From Mercenaria mercenaria (taxonomy: Eukaryota; Mollusca; Bivalvia; Venerida; Veneridae): a DNA stretch of 64,000 nt. A model generated the notes under the pieces. That model did no database searches. It worked only from the letters and a program-made list of their open reading frames with translations, and was not told the DNA's origin. The stretch is taken from NCBI RefSeq assembly GCF_021730395.1, contig NC_069366.1, positions 86,912,501-86,976,500 of the forward strand, given 5' to 3'. Shown here piece by piece: positions 46,117-58,449 of the stretch. Each line of letters opens with the position of its first letter. Positions within the stretch are counted from its first letter, which is position 1. The translations under genes were made by a program, and so were the position numbers.

Positions 46117-46650
46117 TGGTCTACGAATGTGCACATTGCAAACTATATATAAAATGTTTGTAAGAGTCTTAAGTTTCCAAAACCAGTTGATGCCATAATG
46201 CAAATGGTGGGCAAAGTGCTCAAATTCAAGATGGCCGCCAATATGGCCGCCGAAAATTAAAAATCATACTCATGATACATACTGACTGTACAATATATTT
46301 CAAATTTAAAGGCATCGTCCTAGTCTTGTACTAGTTTCTGTTGCAGAATAGATTAAAACATAGTATATTTCATCTTTAACTAAATTGAAATAAATTCTTA
46401 CAAAATATGATGGATTTTGCATGCAAAATGATCAGAAAAATTGTTGTTTACATACATTCTTTTAATAATTCTACCACTTTTAATTACTTGATAACAGTTT
46501 ACAAGTTTTATGCTTTATAATGTTCAGAATTTCATAAACTATATCATAAGTATTTGACATGACAACTTTTATTTAAATTATTATCTGTTAATCCAGCAAT
46601 CAAGAGCTAAGTAAACAGCTTAGTGGGTGGGGTAAATCTATGTACACTTA
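46117..46650 (+). repeat. Left member of a diverged inverted repeat pair
   Basis: AGGTGGTCTACGAATGTGC, TCAAATTCAAGATGGCCGCC and AGTGGGTGGGGTAA occur here in this order over about 510 bp, and in inverted orientation at 51514-50990 with nearly the same spacing. The pair encloses a Gag fossil. Confidence 0.65.
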
Positions 46651-46699
46651 CATAAAATATGTGTGTAATACTTAAAAATTCATATTTAGTAAAGGTGCA

Positions 46700-46960
46700 G
46701 GTTTTTATTCCCCCGGCATCTACTGATGCGGGAGACATAAAGTGATTGTCCTGTCCGTCCGTCCGTTCGTTCGTTCGTTCGTCCGTCCGTCCGTACGAGG
46801 TTAACCAAATTGGACCGTTTCGTCTAGCATCAATACCCTAACTAGAATGACTTGATACTAATGCAGATGTAACCTGTGACCATTCCTCATCTTCAGACAT
46901 CACCTGACCTCAGTTTGACCTTGACCTTGAACTTGACCTCGTTTTGGACTTAGGTTGCTT
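46700..46960. repeat. (TCCG/TTCG)n-bearing bivalve repeat
   Basis: CCCCCGGCATCTACTGATGC, then TCCGTCCGTCCGTTCGTTCG (about 46752-46795), then runs of TTGACCTTGACC. This composition is common to interspersed repeats in molluscs. Confidence 0.65.
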
Positions 46961-47099
46961 TGTATCGACAAGGATGCCACCGGGGGCATCAAGCCTTTAT
47001 TGAACGCAGCTCCATGTTTAATGTTTAATGTGCAAATTAATTTCGGACCTCTTTGCTGGCAAAGTGTGCTAGACTCCTGCTGCATATAAACCAGTTCTG

Positions 47100-49570
47100 A
47101 CTGTGGCATCAAGAGGTACTGCGGGACAAGTACCTCCGCTGGTACAAATGCGCCCACATCGGGTTTCGTGCCAAGTATTATTAGTAGTGACATTGGAGGA
47201 AAAAAGCCTCCACATGGTACAAATACGCCCGCATCCGTGTCTTAGTAGTGGTACCGGGGGGCAAGTACCTCCGCCTGGTACGAATACGCCCTCATCAGCT
47301 TTTGTGTCAAATTATCTTTTGGGTGGTTCCGGGGAATGTGCCCCGCAGCAGGGTACAATTGTACCAGCATCCAAGTATATGCCGCTTTATCTTATGAGTG
47401 GGAGTGAGGTACTTGACCCTCATCATGGTACAGCTGTACCAGTTTTGGGTACGGTACAACAATCTAAGGCTGAAATATGGAATAGGCTGTGTCCGCCCGA
47501 CATAAAACAGTCCACTTTGGTACAACCACCCAATTATAGGGGAGGAGCAGGGCTGCAGGGCCCTACAACTGGTTCAAATGTGCCAGGAACTGTGCCTGCA
47601 CTACATCCTACAGGTGGCACTTGGGATCAATCCCGTCCACTTGACGGGGGCAAGAATGCTATTGCATATGGATAGCACAGGCGATCATCCCACTCCTATT
47701 GACACAAATATACCCGCAACAGTTTCTGCACCAAAACCCAAGTTGCATTTGGAATAATATCCGTCCACCTGATCAGAACGCTCTGGTTTGACCACCCTAC
47801 CCTATGGTTGACACCGGGGTTCAGGCCCCTAGAATTAGTACAAATGTACCGGCTATGGCTCCTGTACCACATCTCACCGGTGGAACAAACGGTGGTTCGA
47901 TCCTTTCCACATGCAGCTAGTGACCATGTTGTTGCACAAACACCCTACTGTATGAGTGCCATCTTACCATACGACTACGTCCTTTGCGCAAATGCCTGCT
48001 AATGTATCTTTTGTGGCCTCGACACCATACACTATGGCTGCTTCAATGCCACCTGATGCCGTGGCTACTCCCATGATCCGCACCCCAGCTTATGCAAATA
48101 TGCATGCTAGGGCACCGTTCCAAGTGTTGCCACAAGGGCACAGATCTTACCTAGGGTAAATGAGTCGATTGCGGCTCAGATCATGTACCCTTGGGGAGGT
48201 TCCGGTCTGTTATATTTGGATTCAAGAGATACAACCCCTTATGAACATCAAGTGAGTGCTGTGGCTCAAGCCAATTTACCAACCAATGGTTCCATCTTGA
48301 ACCATGAAACCTGGGCCCCCAGGGGCTATTGGGGACGCAACAGCATGCGCCTTATGTGCTCCCCAGCAATTCTGGTTTGCAAGACTATAATAGCTCGGGT
48401 GTGCAGTTTATGAACCAAAATGGGGTTGCCCTCGCACAACCTTCTGCAAGACCAAATGAAAATTCCAAAAGAGATTTTAAGCTGCCAAAACTGCCACCAT
48501 ATGATGGCATCTCAAGTTGGCGAACCTTCAGTCATAAGTTTGAAACATGTGCACGTTATAATAAGTTGGGGAAGAACAGAGCAAATTTTATATAGAATTG
48601 AACCTTTCCGGGAAGGCAGGGGAGTTCTTCTCAAATTCAATCAGACGTAGGCCTAACATCTCCTATGCAGAACTAATTATAAAATTGGAACGGAATTTTG
48701 GGGATTTAACACCCCCCTACCCCTCCTCCCCCCACACACACTGAAAGATATCTAGTCCAACTTCAGTCTGCTACACAACGCCCGGATGAGAGCCTTGACG
48801 ATTGGTCAGATAGGGTGTTAGAATTGGCCACTGAGGCATTTTCATCCGTTGACCAGGCATTGATAGAATCACAGGCTGTAACCCGCTTTTGTTATGGAAT
48901 GCGGGACGTAAGTGCAGCTGAACATATGATCCATCTCAAACTAAATTCGGTACGCTCGTGCTTAGAATGTGCTAAGGAATTTCAACAGTGCCATAATGCA
49001 TTACAGGGCAATCTGTCTCCGCATAAGGAATGTCCAAATATTAGGGCTACTAGGGAGTCAATTCCCAGACGGAGAGGTTCAGTTCAGAGAGGCTTGCCTC
49101 CAGTACAGACTCAGATAGTTCAAGTCCGACTATTAGTTCTAAAGTCGCTCCAACCCCAACGCAACATGCCCTCTCAGAGTTACTATTAAACAGTATGATT
49201 AAAGTCCAGGAGACCGCTAGCAAAAGCCAACTTAAATACCAAGAAAACGCTACTAAGCAGCAGACAGATTTGTTGAAAGCTATGTCTGAGCTCACCGCCA
49301 AATTTGAACAATCATTGTCTCCCTCTCCGTATAGTCCTGGAAGAAATAAGTCTCGGGAAAACTGTCCGGGTTGATCAGGTAGTCCTAGTCGGAATGGGGG
49401 AGGCTGCTTTAATTGTGGGGGAAGTCATTGGCTGAAGAATCGTTTTTTGCCTAGATCTCCAGGGAGATGCTTTAATTGTCAGGGAGATCACCTGAGAAGA
49501 TATTGCCCTGAACTGAAGGAGCAGAGTGATTCTCCGTCTGACCGGAGGGTCACTTTTCAAGAGTAAGCAA
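47100..49570 (+). mobile_element. Gag-region fossil of an LTR retroelement
   Basis: A degraded coding region in plus-strand pieces. A Pro- and Thr-rich, repetitive stretch (about 47100-48350) precedes a capsid-like start LPKLPPYDGISSWRTF (about 48480-48540). A Gln- and Ser-rich stretch follows, and zinc knuckles of the CFNC type lie near 49408-49510 (CFNCQGDHLRRYC). This order is that of Gag proteins of Ty3-like or related LTR retroelements. No protease, reverse transcriptase or integrase is recognised, and no LTRs were identified. It is broken in many places and treated as an old fossil. Confidence 0.65.
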
Positions 49571-50020
49571 TATTTCAAATAAGGTAGGGTGTCCTCCGTG
49601 ATGATCACGGTAGGAGTCTTAGTTTTTATATTTATATTTTGATGTACACAGGGGGAGTACCCTTGTAAATTTTACATGATGTAGGTGAAATTTTACAACC
49701 GATCAATTCAGAATATATAAGACAGGGGAGGTTACACTTGTAATGTAAATAATGTACATGAATTGCCTTTTTTATGATTGGTCAGTTTAGGATGTATAAC
49801 AAAGGGAAGATTACCCTTGTAAATTTTATATGATGTAAGATATTAAACCAGGGAGGTTACCATTTTGTATAGTGTATGTTCTCAAGGATCTATTTCTCCC
49901 TGCATTTACCACATAGTTGGCAGGGAATGTCCAGGCCATTTTGAGTATTCACCAGGTCACCGACTGGAAATAATTAATTCCCGATAGTTTGTTAATGCTG
50001 GAGTTGAATGCTCAGTATTT
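49571..50020. other. Stretch after the Gag fossil
   Basis: Loose repeats of the kind GGGGAGGTTACCCTTGTAAA occur at about 49640, 49725, 49800 and 49850, suggesting a degenerate 80-90 bp tandem repeat. No gene is seen. Confidence 0.4.
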
Positions 50021-50402
50021 TGTCCTATGGGGGTTTTCAGATTTGGCAGCCCACATTTGTTGGGCATTTTGTCCCATGAGAATTTCAGATTTGGCAGCCC
50101 ACATTTGTTGGTCATTTTGTCAATGGGGTTTCACGATTTGGCAGCCCACATTTGTTGGGCATTTTGTCCTATGGGGTTTTCAGATTTGGCGGCCCACATT
50201 TGTTGGGCATTTTGTCCTATGGGGTTTCCAGATTTGGCAGTCCACATTTGTTGGACATTTTATCCCATGGGGTTTTCAGATTTGTCGGCCAACATTTGTT
50301 GGGCATTTTGTCCATGGGGTTTTCCGATTTGGCAGCCCACATTTGTTGGCCATTTTGTCCTATGGTGTTTCCAGATTTGGCAGCCCACATTTGTTGGACA
50401 TA
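50021..50402. repeat. 48-bp tandem repeat, eight copies
   Basis: Unit GGGGTTTTCAGATTTGGCAG + CCCACATTTGTTGGGCATTT + TGTCCTAT. The period is a multiple of three, so every frame stays open and yields repetitive spurious frames on both strands. Confidence 0.9.
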
Positions 50403-50989
50403 ACTGCCCACACAGTGGCAGAAATTAATGGAACGTGCACAACGGGTGTTTTGACCCTCACAGCCAAAAAACCTCGGGCCCTGTATTTCCAATAGAAGAG
50501 CGGACAGTTTCGTTATTTCCGGTATCTTTGGTGTAAGGGAAAGTTTCCCTTGATCTAAGTAATTTAATTAAGCAGTTTATTCACTCTGTATTTGGTGTAG
50601 GGGAAAGATTCATTTATTAGATATTTGTATATGAATATTAACATTTATAACCTATATTCTGTTTCGTTTATTCTATAAATATCAAAAAGAAAATACAGTT
50701 TACTCTATAAATCACAATACAATTAAATAATCAACATATGTACGACTGTGATAACGCAAAAAAATCAACCAACTATAGCATATTCTTCAAAGGTGTTGCT
50801 GCCGGTATAAAATATAAGTCATAGCAAAAACATTGCCGCAGCCATCTTGGCGGCCTTTTTTTTAATAAACTTGGTACGTTTCGTCTAAATATATATTTCG
50901 TACTTTATACATTGTTTTGATAATGAAACTATAGTAGGATGTATACAAAACTGAAGATGATTATCAATTTATTTTTTATTTTAAATGTT

Positions 50990-51514
50990 ATTAGATATAC
51001 ATTGTGTTCTATATTGAATTACCCCACCCACTTATAAATATATATATTATCAATAATTTGAATGTATCCTTTAACAAAATAATAATATTATTACAATTTA
51101 TTATCACTTGTTCAACACGGGATTGCATTGTGTAAGGAACAACAGTAAATAGAGGAATACAAACAGTATATTGGCCGCATGTTCAAGAAAATAGTATTCA
51201 TCACATTTAAGTCCATATAAAATTGGTATAAAATGTGTCAGAAAGTTGTATTTCATATCGATAAATGCATATAATTTTGCAGATTTATAACTTTAACATT
51301 TTTATAATAACTTCAAATTAATTTACGACAGTTAAATGCTTTTATTTTGCAATTTTATGCATTGGGTATCATTTTCATGTATCAGCGGCCATGTTGGTGG
51401 CCTTCTTGAATTTGAGGACATTGCCCAGTGACTAGAAACTGGCATCAGGCAGTTCTGAAAACTACATATTCTGACGAACATTTCGGTATGCAGAAGTTGA
51501 TGTGCACATTCATA
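50990..51514 (-). repeat. Right member of the diverged inverted repeat pair
   Basis: On minus it reads AGGTGGTCTATGAATGTGC, then TCAAATTCAAGAAGGCCACC, then AAGTGGGTGGGGTAATTC, matching the left member at 46117-46650. A further ATCTTGGCGGCC occurs at about 50848. Confidence 0.65.
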
Positions 51515-52220
51515 GACCACCTACTTCCAGTTTTAAGCTACTTATTTGGCCATATTTGCAGCATTAATTCACTATAAATATCTGTCTGTCATTGGTGATT
51601 TTAGTCGTTGAATTAAAAAATAGACTATAAGTGTCATGCGTCTTAGTTTGCATTCAGATGTATGTGCAAATTATTTTCAGTCCCAACTTTTAACACAGCA
51701 ACGAAAATATCTTATGCAAGCGCTTTATAAAGTAAATATATAGATTTTTTTCTGTTTGAACAAACATGTAAATTTAGAATATCGGTCACTGATATAAATG
51801 TGACTAGATAACGTATAAAGTAAGTTAAAATATCCAGCTAAAAAGTAAAGGCGTATTCTTAGAATATCGGCACTGGTGTTTTTTTTCTTCCAAAATGTTT
51901 GTGAAAACGGACTTTTTCCCTCCTTAATGACACACACGACTTATCGCAATTCGATGAGTAGTTAAGAAATTTTGATTGACATTAATTTTCAACTGTCTAA
52001 AAACTTCGGCATTTAAATATCGTAAATCAGCAATTAGAGGACTGTTCTGTTTTAATACACATTTATATAACAACAAATGAGTATGTATATATCGAAATCA
52101 TCCAGAAGCCAACTGGAACATGTTTATATTTCTTGAAACAGTCATCCAGTATAACCAGTTTTAGAACATTACTAGGAACACCGTTAAAACGAATGCTTAA
52201 TCATCCATTGATCGCGTAAA
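51515..52220. other. Stretch without recognised content
   Basis: AT-rich, no gene or repeat border is seen. Confidence 0.4.
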
Positions 52221-52225
52221 TAGAG

Positions 52226-52365
52226 AATATTAGGTTACTGTCTGATAAATTTAAATTTATTAGGCGAGTAGAAGAAAATATATTAGGCGAGGCTGTGCCG
52301 AGCCTTATATTTTTTCGTAGACCAGCCTAATAAATTAAAATTTTTCAGACAGTAATCTAATATTC
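52226..52365. repeat. 140-bp palindromic element
   Basis: Arms GAATATTAGGTTACTGTCTG ... TTTATTAGG and their near-perfect complement meet around GGCGAGGCTGTGCCGAGCC, itself a small palindrome. It is a hairpin-forming MITE upstream of gene C. Confidence 0.75.
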
Positions 52366-52473
52366 TATTTATCCTACCTGTTCAGAAAATAGGGAAAAAA
52401 GTCGTTGGAAAGAGCAACAGCGTGTAGACTTGACGTCATATACGACGTTTGCAAGTGCAATTCTATTTGTGGA

Positions 52474-52790
52474 TAAAATTGAAAAATTGCAATAACTTTC
52501 TTGTTTCTGGATAAAAACTTTTGATATTACCACTTATTTTCTTAGTTAGAACATTTCCAGTACAATGATAACGGTTTTTATGAAAAATTCGGAAAAAGGT
52601 GTTTTCAAAATTTCCGGCTGAAGCGCTGTAAAAGTGAAAAATAGCAATAACATTTTTGTTTCCGGATAAAAACCTATAATTTGACCACTCATTTTCTAAG
52701 TTTAAGCATTTCCAATACAATGGTGACGGTTTCAATGCAAAATTTTGATAAAATATGTGATTTCAAAAATTTCCGCTAAAGTGATATCTT
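52474..52790. repeat. Two-copy tandem repeat of about 155 bp
   Basis: Units share TTGTTTCTGGATAAAAAC, CATTTCCAGTACAATG and TTTCAAAATTTCCGGCT with moderate divergence (about 52474-52630 and 52635-52790). Confidence 0.7.
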
Positions 52791-52996
52791 GACAATGACT
52801 AGATAAAGCAAAGTTTATTAGGCAGGCCGATTTTATGCTATATCTTGTATGAGGGTAGGATAATTTCTTATTCGTTTTAAAGGTATCGTATGCAATTAAC
52901 AGTTGAGTCGTTTATATACCCGTATATGAAATCCGTATATGAACTTGCGCAATGTACCTTTACGTATGACTTGTCACTGATAACAGCCGCTGAGAG

Positions 52997-53003
52997 TATA
53001 AAC
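52997..53003 (+). promoter_or_regulatory. Possible TATA box of GSTO gene C
   Basis: TATAAAC lies 103 bases before the start codon of gene C, which would allow a leader of about 75 bases. A similar TATAAA lies at 63923 before gene D. Both are motif matches only. Confidence 0.3.
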
Positions 53004-53105
53004 TAGGACGCGAGTTTAAAAATTAGGAAAAGGTGTATAGTTTTAAATAATATATTAAACTACCTGAATATTAGTTAGTGGATAACTGAACACCGAAGAA
53101 TCAAA

Positions 53106-56100
53106 ATGCCGACAGAAATAGCTTTCCGAAAAGGTAAATATTCTATATATTAATAATTTGAAAATTTTCAAATAATACTTTGCTTAATGCATTTATTTCA
53201 TTCATTAATTTGTGTATGTTTAATTTCTTTACATTCATATCAGTTAACGTATACGTGTTTCACTGTAATATGATTCTATGCACAGTAAATATAAGAGACC
53301 TGTAAAGCATTTAAGTTCAACAAACAACAAAAATATATTCACATCATAAGACTAGAAACGGGCTGCTAATTGATAGTATCGAAAAGAATATTAAAAAAAA
53401 AGCATCAAAGTAAAAGCTTAAGTTGTCCTAATATATGTAACATCACTCGCCTCCTTGGAAGACATCATTAATTATCAAGGGTCATTAAACCGTTCTTAGA
53501 TGTTTAGAATATGAATAATTTATACTATATATTCAGTCATATATTCAGTACACTTATTCTAGGCTTTGAGCGACCAGCAAAGGATAAAATCACTAAAACG
53601 TAAAGAACGGCACCGATTACACTGAAATTCTTGTTACTAAGTAACACTGACAAGGACTAAATGCAATCATTGAAACTGCCAATTATAAGACAACGCGTAA
53701 AGAAAGAAAGTTGCCTACACAAATGTACAACCGTTTGAGCTTTGCGTAGCGATGCTTATACATACCATGCTAATGCTTTAGTCATTTTCATTACTACACA
53801 TGTAAAAAATCATGTAGTTCATATATTCAAGGGGAAATTACCTAACCGCGGTTTATATCTTTTATTTACAGTTCTGTTTTCTATTGCTTTCGCAATATTT
53901 CTGCATACTTTTTAAAATACAGCGCTCTGAATCATTTACGACGGTTATTGCTAAAGTCGCATAGAAATGCATGATTTTCCATGTAATGCACGTGCCTCAT
54001 AGGACATCTTGACATACGTGAACAATTGTATCAACTCTCGAATGCTCCGCCTTGGGCTTAAATTTAAATGGAACAGCTTTGTAAATTATGTAGAACACAT
54101 TTTCGATTATCATGTCTATACCATCTCACACAAACGCACACCAAAAAAAGCCTAACCTCACAGAACAAAATTGTTTAAATAGTTGGTATAAAGACCATAT
54201 AATCTTTAAGTCAAGTACATTATTTTTCATCTTGAGTAAAATTGTAACTTAACATGTTGATTTTTCTTTTCTAGGGAGCGAGTTCCCGGCGCTTGAACCC
54301 GGAAAGCTACGAGTGTACAGTATGAGATTTTGTCCATATGCTCAGAGGGCCCGTATTCTACTGATACACAGAAATATAGAGTAAATATTTTACTATTTCA
54401 AATTTATTTACCTTTAGCCAGCTGGCGGCAAGTGATTCTGGCTTTGCGACCAGTGCAGACCAAGGTCCTTGCAGGCTGATCATGGTCAGCACTGTTCGCT
54501 ATTCAGTCAGTAAATTTTCAGTGAACACCTCTTCGAATAATAAATGGTATTGCCCAAACTGAATGATGGACCAGTCCATTTTAGAAAATTAGCATGGTAA
54601 AGGTTAAATCCTATTGCTCAAGCCTGCTTGTGGAAATATAAATTCCCTATATTAAAAAGTGTATCAGTGTTGTAATTCAAAGGTTTTTAATATGTTTATA
54701 GACTCTATATTCCTCCTTATTATTTATTTACGCTTTAGTCTTACAGCTGTTGTTACATCTTGTCTTGCATGAAGTGGAATTCTATAATCTGGATAAAGGT
54801 TGTAAAATCTATAATCTTGATAAAAGTTTCAAAATTTATATGTAAAATCTATAATCTTGATAAATGTTGTAAAATCTATAATCTTGATAAATGGTTCAAA
54901 ATATATAATCTTGACAAAGGTTGTAAAATCTATAGTCTTGATAAAGGTTGTAAAATCTATCATCTTGATAAAGGTTGTAAAATCTATAATCTTGATAAAG
55001 GTTGTAAAATCTATCATCTTGATAAAGGCTGTAAAATCTATAATCTTGATAAAGGTTGTAAAATCTATCATCTTGATAAAGTTTGTAAAATCTGTAATCT
55101 TGATAAAAAGTTGTAAAATCTATAATCTTGATAAAAGTTGTAAAATTTATATGTAATATCTATAATCTTGATAAAGGTTGTAAAACCTATAATCTTGATA
55201 AAGGTTGCAAAATATATAATCTTGATAAAGGTTGTAAAATCTATAATCTTGATAAAGGTTGTAAAATCTATCATCTTGATAAAGTTTGTAAAATCTGTAA
55301 TCTTGATAAAAGTTGTAAAATTTATAATCTTGATAAAAGTTGTAAAATTTATAATCTTGGTGAAGGTTGTAAAAATCTATAATCTTGATAAAGGATTTAA
55401 AGCCAAAACGTGAATTAAAATAAAAAGAGCGAATGAAGAGTCTATTAAAACAGTAGCCTTTGATAATTGTGTAGTTGCAAAGTATTACTGCAAGGTACAA
55501 GTCAAACGATTCGATTAGAAACTTTTAAACTCTTTTTAAAAATGAGTTACATTTTGAAAGCACCTTTTTTCAAGCAATTAAACACAATTTTCATCTACAT
55601 GTTTTTTTTTCCTCTCGCAAATACAATTATTATATTATCAGACTGTTTCAAAGTATGAATAGTCTCTTTGAACGGAGGGAAATGTTTTACTAAAGGTATA
55701 AACACTTTTTTGGAAATAAAACGAAAGGTTAAAATTTACTCAAGCATATATTTAAAACACGTATAATTCTTGAATGCCAACATGTAAAAATTAGCAAATA
55801 TTTTTTGTTAATAAATCAAAAAATATCAAGTTCAGCTTTCATTCTTTATATTTAAAGTGCAAATAAAAACTTGATGTTCTCTTTTATTTTTAATTCGTCA
55901 TAAGCGTTCATCTTTCTTTGCCAATTTGTTGATTTATATTTAACAGGTTTGAGACAATCAATATAAATTTAAAAGAAAAGCCAGAATGGTTTCTAGAACT
56001 AGCTCCACTTGGCACAGTTCCAGCAATACAAAAAGATGACATCACTATTTACGATTCACCCATTGTATGTCAATATCTTGACGAAACTTGCCCAGGTGAA

Positions 56101-58013
56101 AAGCTCACACCAACCGATCCTTTGCAGAAAGCTAAAGATGCCATGTTGCTAGAAAGATACTCCAAGGTAATCAGTCTATTTCTATTTTCAGCGTTCACTA
56201 ACATAAAAAGTTTAAATATACATGTTATAAATTTTACAACATTCATTCTTTCTAATCAAATGCTTAACCAAACGTCCTGTGGCCATGTTGTTAAGGTTGC
56301 TGGTTCCGATTGACTTGCCCATCACCACTGTGGGTTCGAAATCTCGATTAGAGTGTAGGACTTTTTCATGTAAGGAAGCCATCCAGCTGGCTTGTTGAAG
56401 GTCGGTGGTTCCACCGGATGCCCTATGCCTGAAATAATCTCTGATACATTGGGTCTTTTCCGTCCTGTAAAGATGGAAAGATGATACATGATCTCTAATT
56501 CTGGCGATATGGTATATTACGTACTCAACAAAACAAAATACAATTAAGGGGAAATTATTACCTTAATAGGTCTGGAAGTTTCAGAACAATATAACGATGT
56601 TGTGTACGAAAATGAGTGGGTATTACAGAAGTTTAATAATTGTAATAATAAGTTCATTAAGTTGCCGCAGCAAAGTAACGTTACTCAGGTGTATGATTCT
56701 AGAAATCTGGTCCTGTTGTGAATGGTATACTAGTAGTTGGTGATGTTAAATAAAATGAAAAAGTGGTTCCTTTCTCTTTAACAGAAAATCGTGACGCCTT
56801 TCTACAAAATGGCAAGCACTCAGTCCCCCGAGGCTCTTCAAGAACTAATGACCGGCCTCAACGTCCTGGAAGATGAGCTGAAATTAAGGGGTCAAAAATT
56901 CTTTGGAGGTTTGTTTTATGTCTGATTTATCAGTATCTTGATTTGTTCTTTACCTGTAGAAAATATGAATATGAGCCGCGCCATGAGAAAACCAACATAG
57001 TGCGTTTGCGACCAGCATGGACAGTCTGGTCAGGATCCATGTTATTCGCTTTCAAAGCCTATTGCAATTAGAGAAACCGTTAGCGAACAGCATGCATCCT
57101 GATCAGACTGCGCGGATGCGCAGGCTGGTCTGGATCCATGCTGGTCGCAAATGCACTATGTTGGTTTTCTCATGGTGCGACTCATATAGTTGAGATATTT
57201 GTGGTCTTCAAAGATATAGATAATAACCCTGTATACCGTGTTAGAATGAAAAAGATATAATATTATCTCAAAAATAATTTATCCGGAATAAAAACATTGT
57301 TTGTTGTTCACAAGAGTATTATTATATTAGCTGCCCTCGTGATATAATTCTTTCGCATCTGAACTCCAAACAAAGGTTTCATTCAACGACAAATGTTAAC
57401 GTGGACGTTGTACGGCCGCCAAACGGCAGATATATTGATACTGGGGAGGTCGTTGTCGCAGTCAGTCTCTACCATAAAAACGAAGAAGAGCTGCACAATT
57501 CCAACTTATTATAAGTAATTCTATTTACCCTTATTATGCTGGGCACGACTGATTCTGCCTTTGCGACCATTGTAGATCATGACCAGCCTGCACATCCGTG
57601 CAGTCTGATCATGATCTGCACCGTTCGCCATTCAGTCAGTATATTTTTGGTTAGCACCCCTTTTAATAGTTAATGGTACTGACCAAATTGAAAAATTGAC
57701 AAGTTTTATTATAGAAATTTAGCAGGGTAAGGGTTAAAATGTAACTAATTCCGTACATAATTTTGCAGGAGAAAAACCAATGCTGATAGATTTTATGATC
57801 TGGCCTCACATGGAGCGTGTAGTTGGTATGGGGCAAATCAATGACAAAGTGGCCATTAAGCCAGATCGTTTCCCGTTTCTGTCAGCCTGGATAGAGAACA
57901 TCACCTCAGTCCCAGCGGTAAAAGAGACCATTTGCTCAGAAGAGAACTTTATAAAGCTTGTAGTAGCTAGGAAGGAGGGAAAGGAGATATATGATATTGG
58001 ACTAGAGGAATAA
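53106..58013 (+). CDS. GSTO: Omega-class glutathione S-transferase, gene C (complete)
   Basis: Five exons, 53106-53133, 54275-54380, 55947-56166, 56785-56908 and 57769-58013, total 723 coding bases and 240 residues. Exon 1 encodes MPTEIAFRK. Exon 2 has active-site Cys in RVYSMRFCPYAQRAR. Exon 3 has LGTVPAIQ (cis-Pro) and YDSPIVCQYLDET. Exons 4-5 give the helical domain with KFFGG-EKPMLIDFMIWPHMER and end ...DIGLEE. Junctions are GT-AG and all phases match gene B. C differs from A and B most in exon 4 (KIVTPFYKMASTQ...), so it is the more diverged paralog. Role by family: cytosolic thioltransferase and dehydroascorbate reductase. An AATAAA at 58212 is a plausible polyadenylation signal. Introns contain a minisatellite, a SINE and three MITEs. 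Confidence 0.93.
54411..54605. mobile_element. TTAA-MITE family 2 copy in intron 2 of gene C
   Basis: Starts ACCTTTAGCCAGCTGGCGGC, contains GACCAGTGCAGACCAAGG and GGACCAGTCCATTTTAG, and ends GGTAAAGG followed by TTAA. The left TTAA is eroded. Confidence 0.7.
54770..55400. repeat. 27-bp minisatellite in intron 2 of gene C
   Basis: About 22 units of TGTAAAATCTATAATCTT + GATAAAGGT with scattered changes (CTATCATC, TATATAAT). The period is nine codons, so long frames appear on both strands. These are not genes. Confidence 0.95.
55401..55946. other. Remainder of intron 2 of gene C
   Basis: AT-rich intron DNA up to the exon 3 acceptor. Nothing else is recognised. Confidence 0.5.
56274..56490 (+). 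mobile_element. tRNA-derived SINE in intron 3 of gene C
   Basis: TGGCCATGTTGTTAAGGTTG (A-box region), GTGGGTTCGAAATCTCGA (B-box region), then the body GGAAGCCATCCAGCTGGCTT and AAGGTCGGTGGTTCCACC. Same family as 42205-42330 but with the body kept. Confidence 0.75.
56973..57183. mobile_element. Palindromic MITE in intron 4 of gene C, rearranged centre
   Basis: Ends GAGCCGCGCCATGAGAAAAC ... ATGGTGCGACTC, flanked by ATAT (56969-56972, 57184-57187). The centre reads TTTCAAAGCCTATTGCAATT, the reverse of other copies, and part of the left arm is missing. Confidence 0.85.
57526..57736. mobile_element. TTAA-MITE family 2 copy in intron 4 of gene C
   Basis: ACCCTTATTATGCTGGGCAC at the left and TAGCAGGGTAAGGGTTAA at the right, with CATCCGTGCAGTCTGATC inside. 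Closest to the copy at 19080. It ends about 30 bases before the exon 5 acceptor. Confidence 0.75.
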
Positions 58014-58211
58014 GGAATTTCATCATGCGTGATTTAACTGTAGTTTTGTGTTAAGTAGACAGTACTAAAAGCTTTCTATGTACAAAGTACTCTGGCAATT
58101 AACTGTAGAATCGAGCTCGTGGTTGATTAGTACACGTGGGTGACATTACAGCTGATTTGAAACGAACTATTACGTCAGTGCCAATGAAGAAATGTAGTCT
58201 GATTTTTGCAA

Positions 58212-58217
58212 AATAAA
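58212..58217 (+). terminator. Polyadenylation signal of gene C
   Basis: AATAAA lies 199 bases after the gene C stop codon, in an otherwise unremarkable AT-rich 3' flank. Confidence 0.5.
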
Positions 58218-58449
58218 AATCTGCTGATGCCTGTATTCATTTTTATTTTTAAATTATCAAACGGTGGTTGTTACTAATACTGTGTTATGCCTATGTTGCA
58301 GAACCAAACATTATCAACAGGAACTTATCCTAAGAATGACTGATATTCGACTGTACATTTGTGTCAAATACTTGTATGATCTAAATACTGTTAGCATTGC
58401 CAATGATGAGCATGATGTCTATATACAATTTCATCATTGATTTCCTTAA

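Noticed and set aside
49989-50495. 168-codon frame with repeated AAHICWAFCP motif
   Set aside because: The 48-bp unit is a multiple of three. Opposite-strand and other frames are equally open, so no gene is supported.
46117-51514. LTR pair of the Gag fossil
   Set aside because: The two flanking repeats are inverted, whereas LTRs are direct repeats. No LTR could be assigned.
54770-55400. CRISPR-like regular array
   Set aside because: Units abut with no unique spacers, no cas genes are present, and the context is an animal gene intron. The same holds for the 50-, 80- and 48-bp arrays.
54760-55500. Frames of up to 118 codons over the 27-bp array, on both strands
   Set aside because: The period is nine codons, which keeps all frames open. 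The region is an intron of GSTO gene C.
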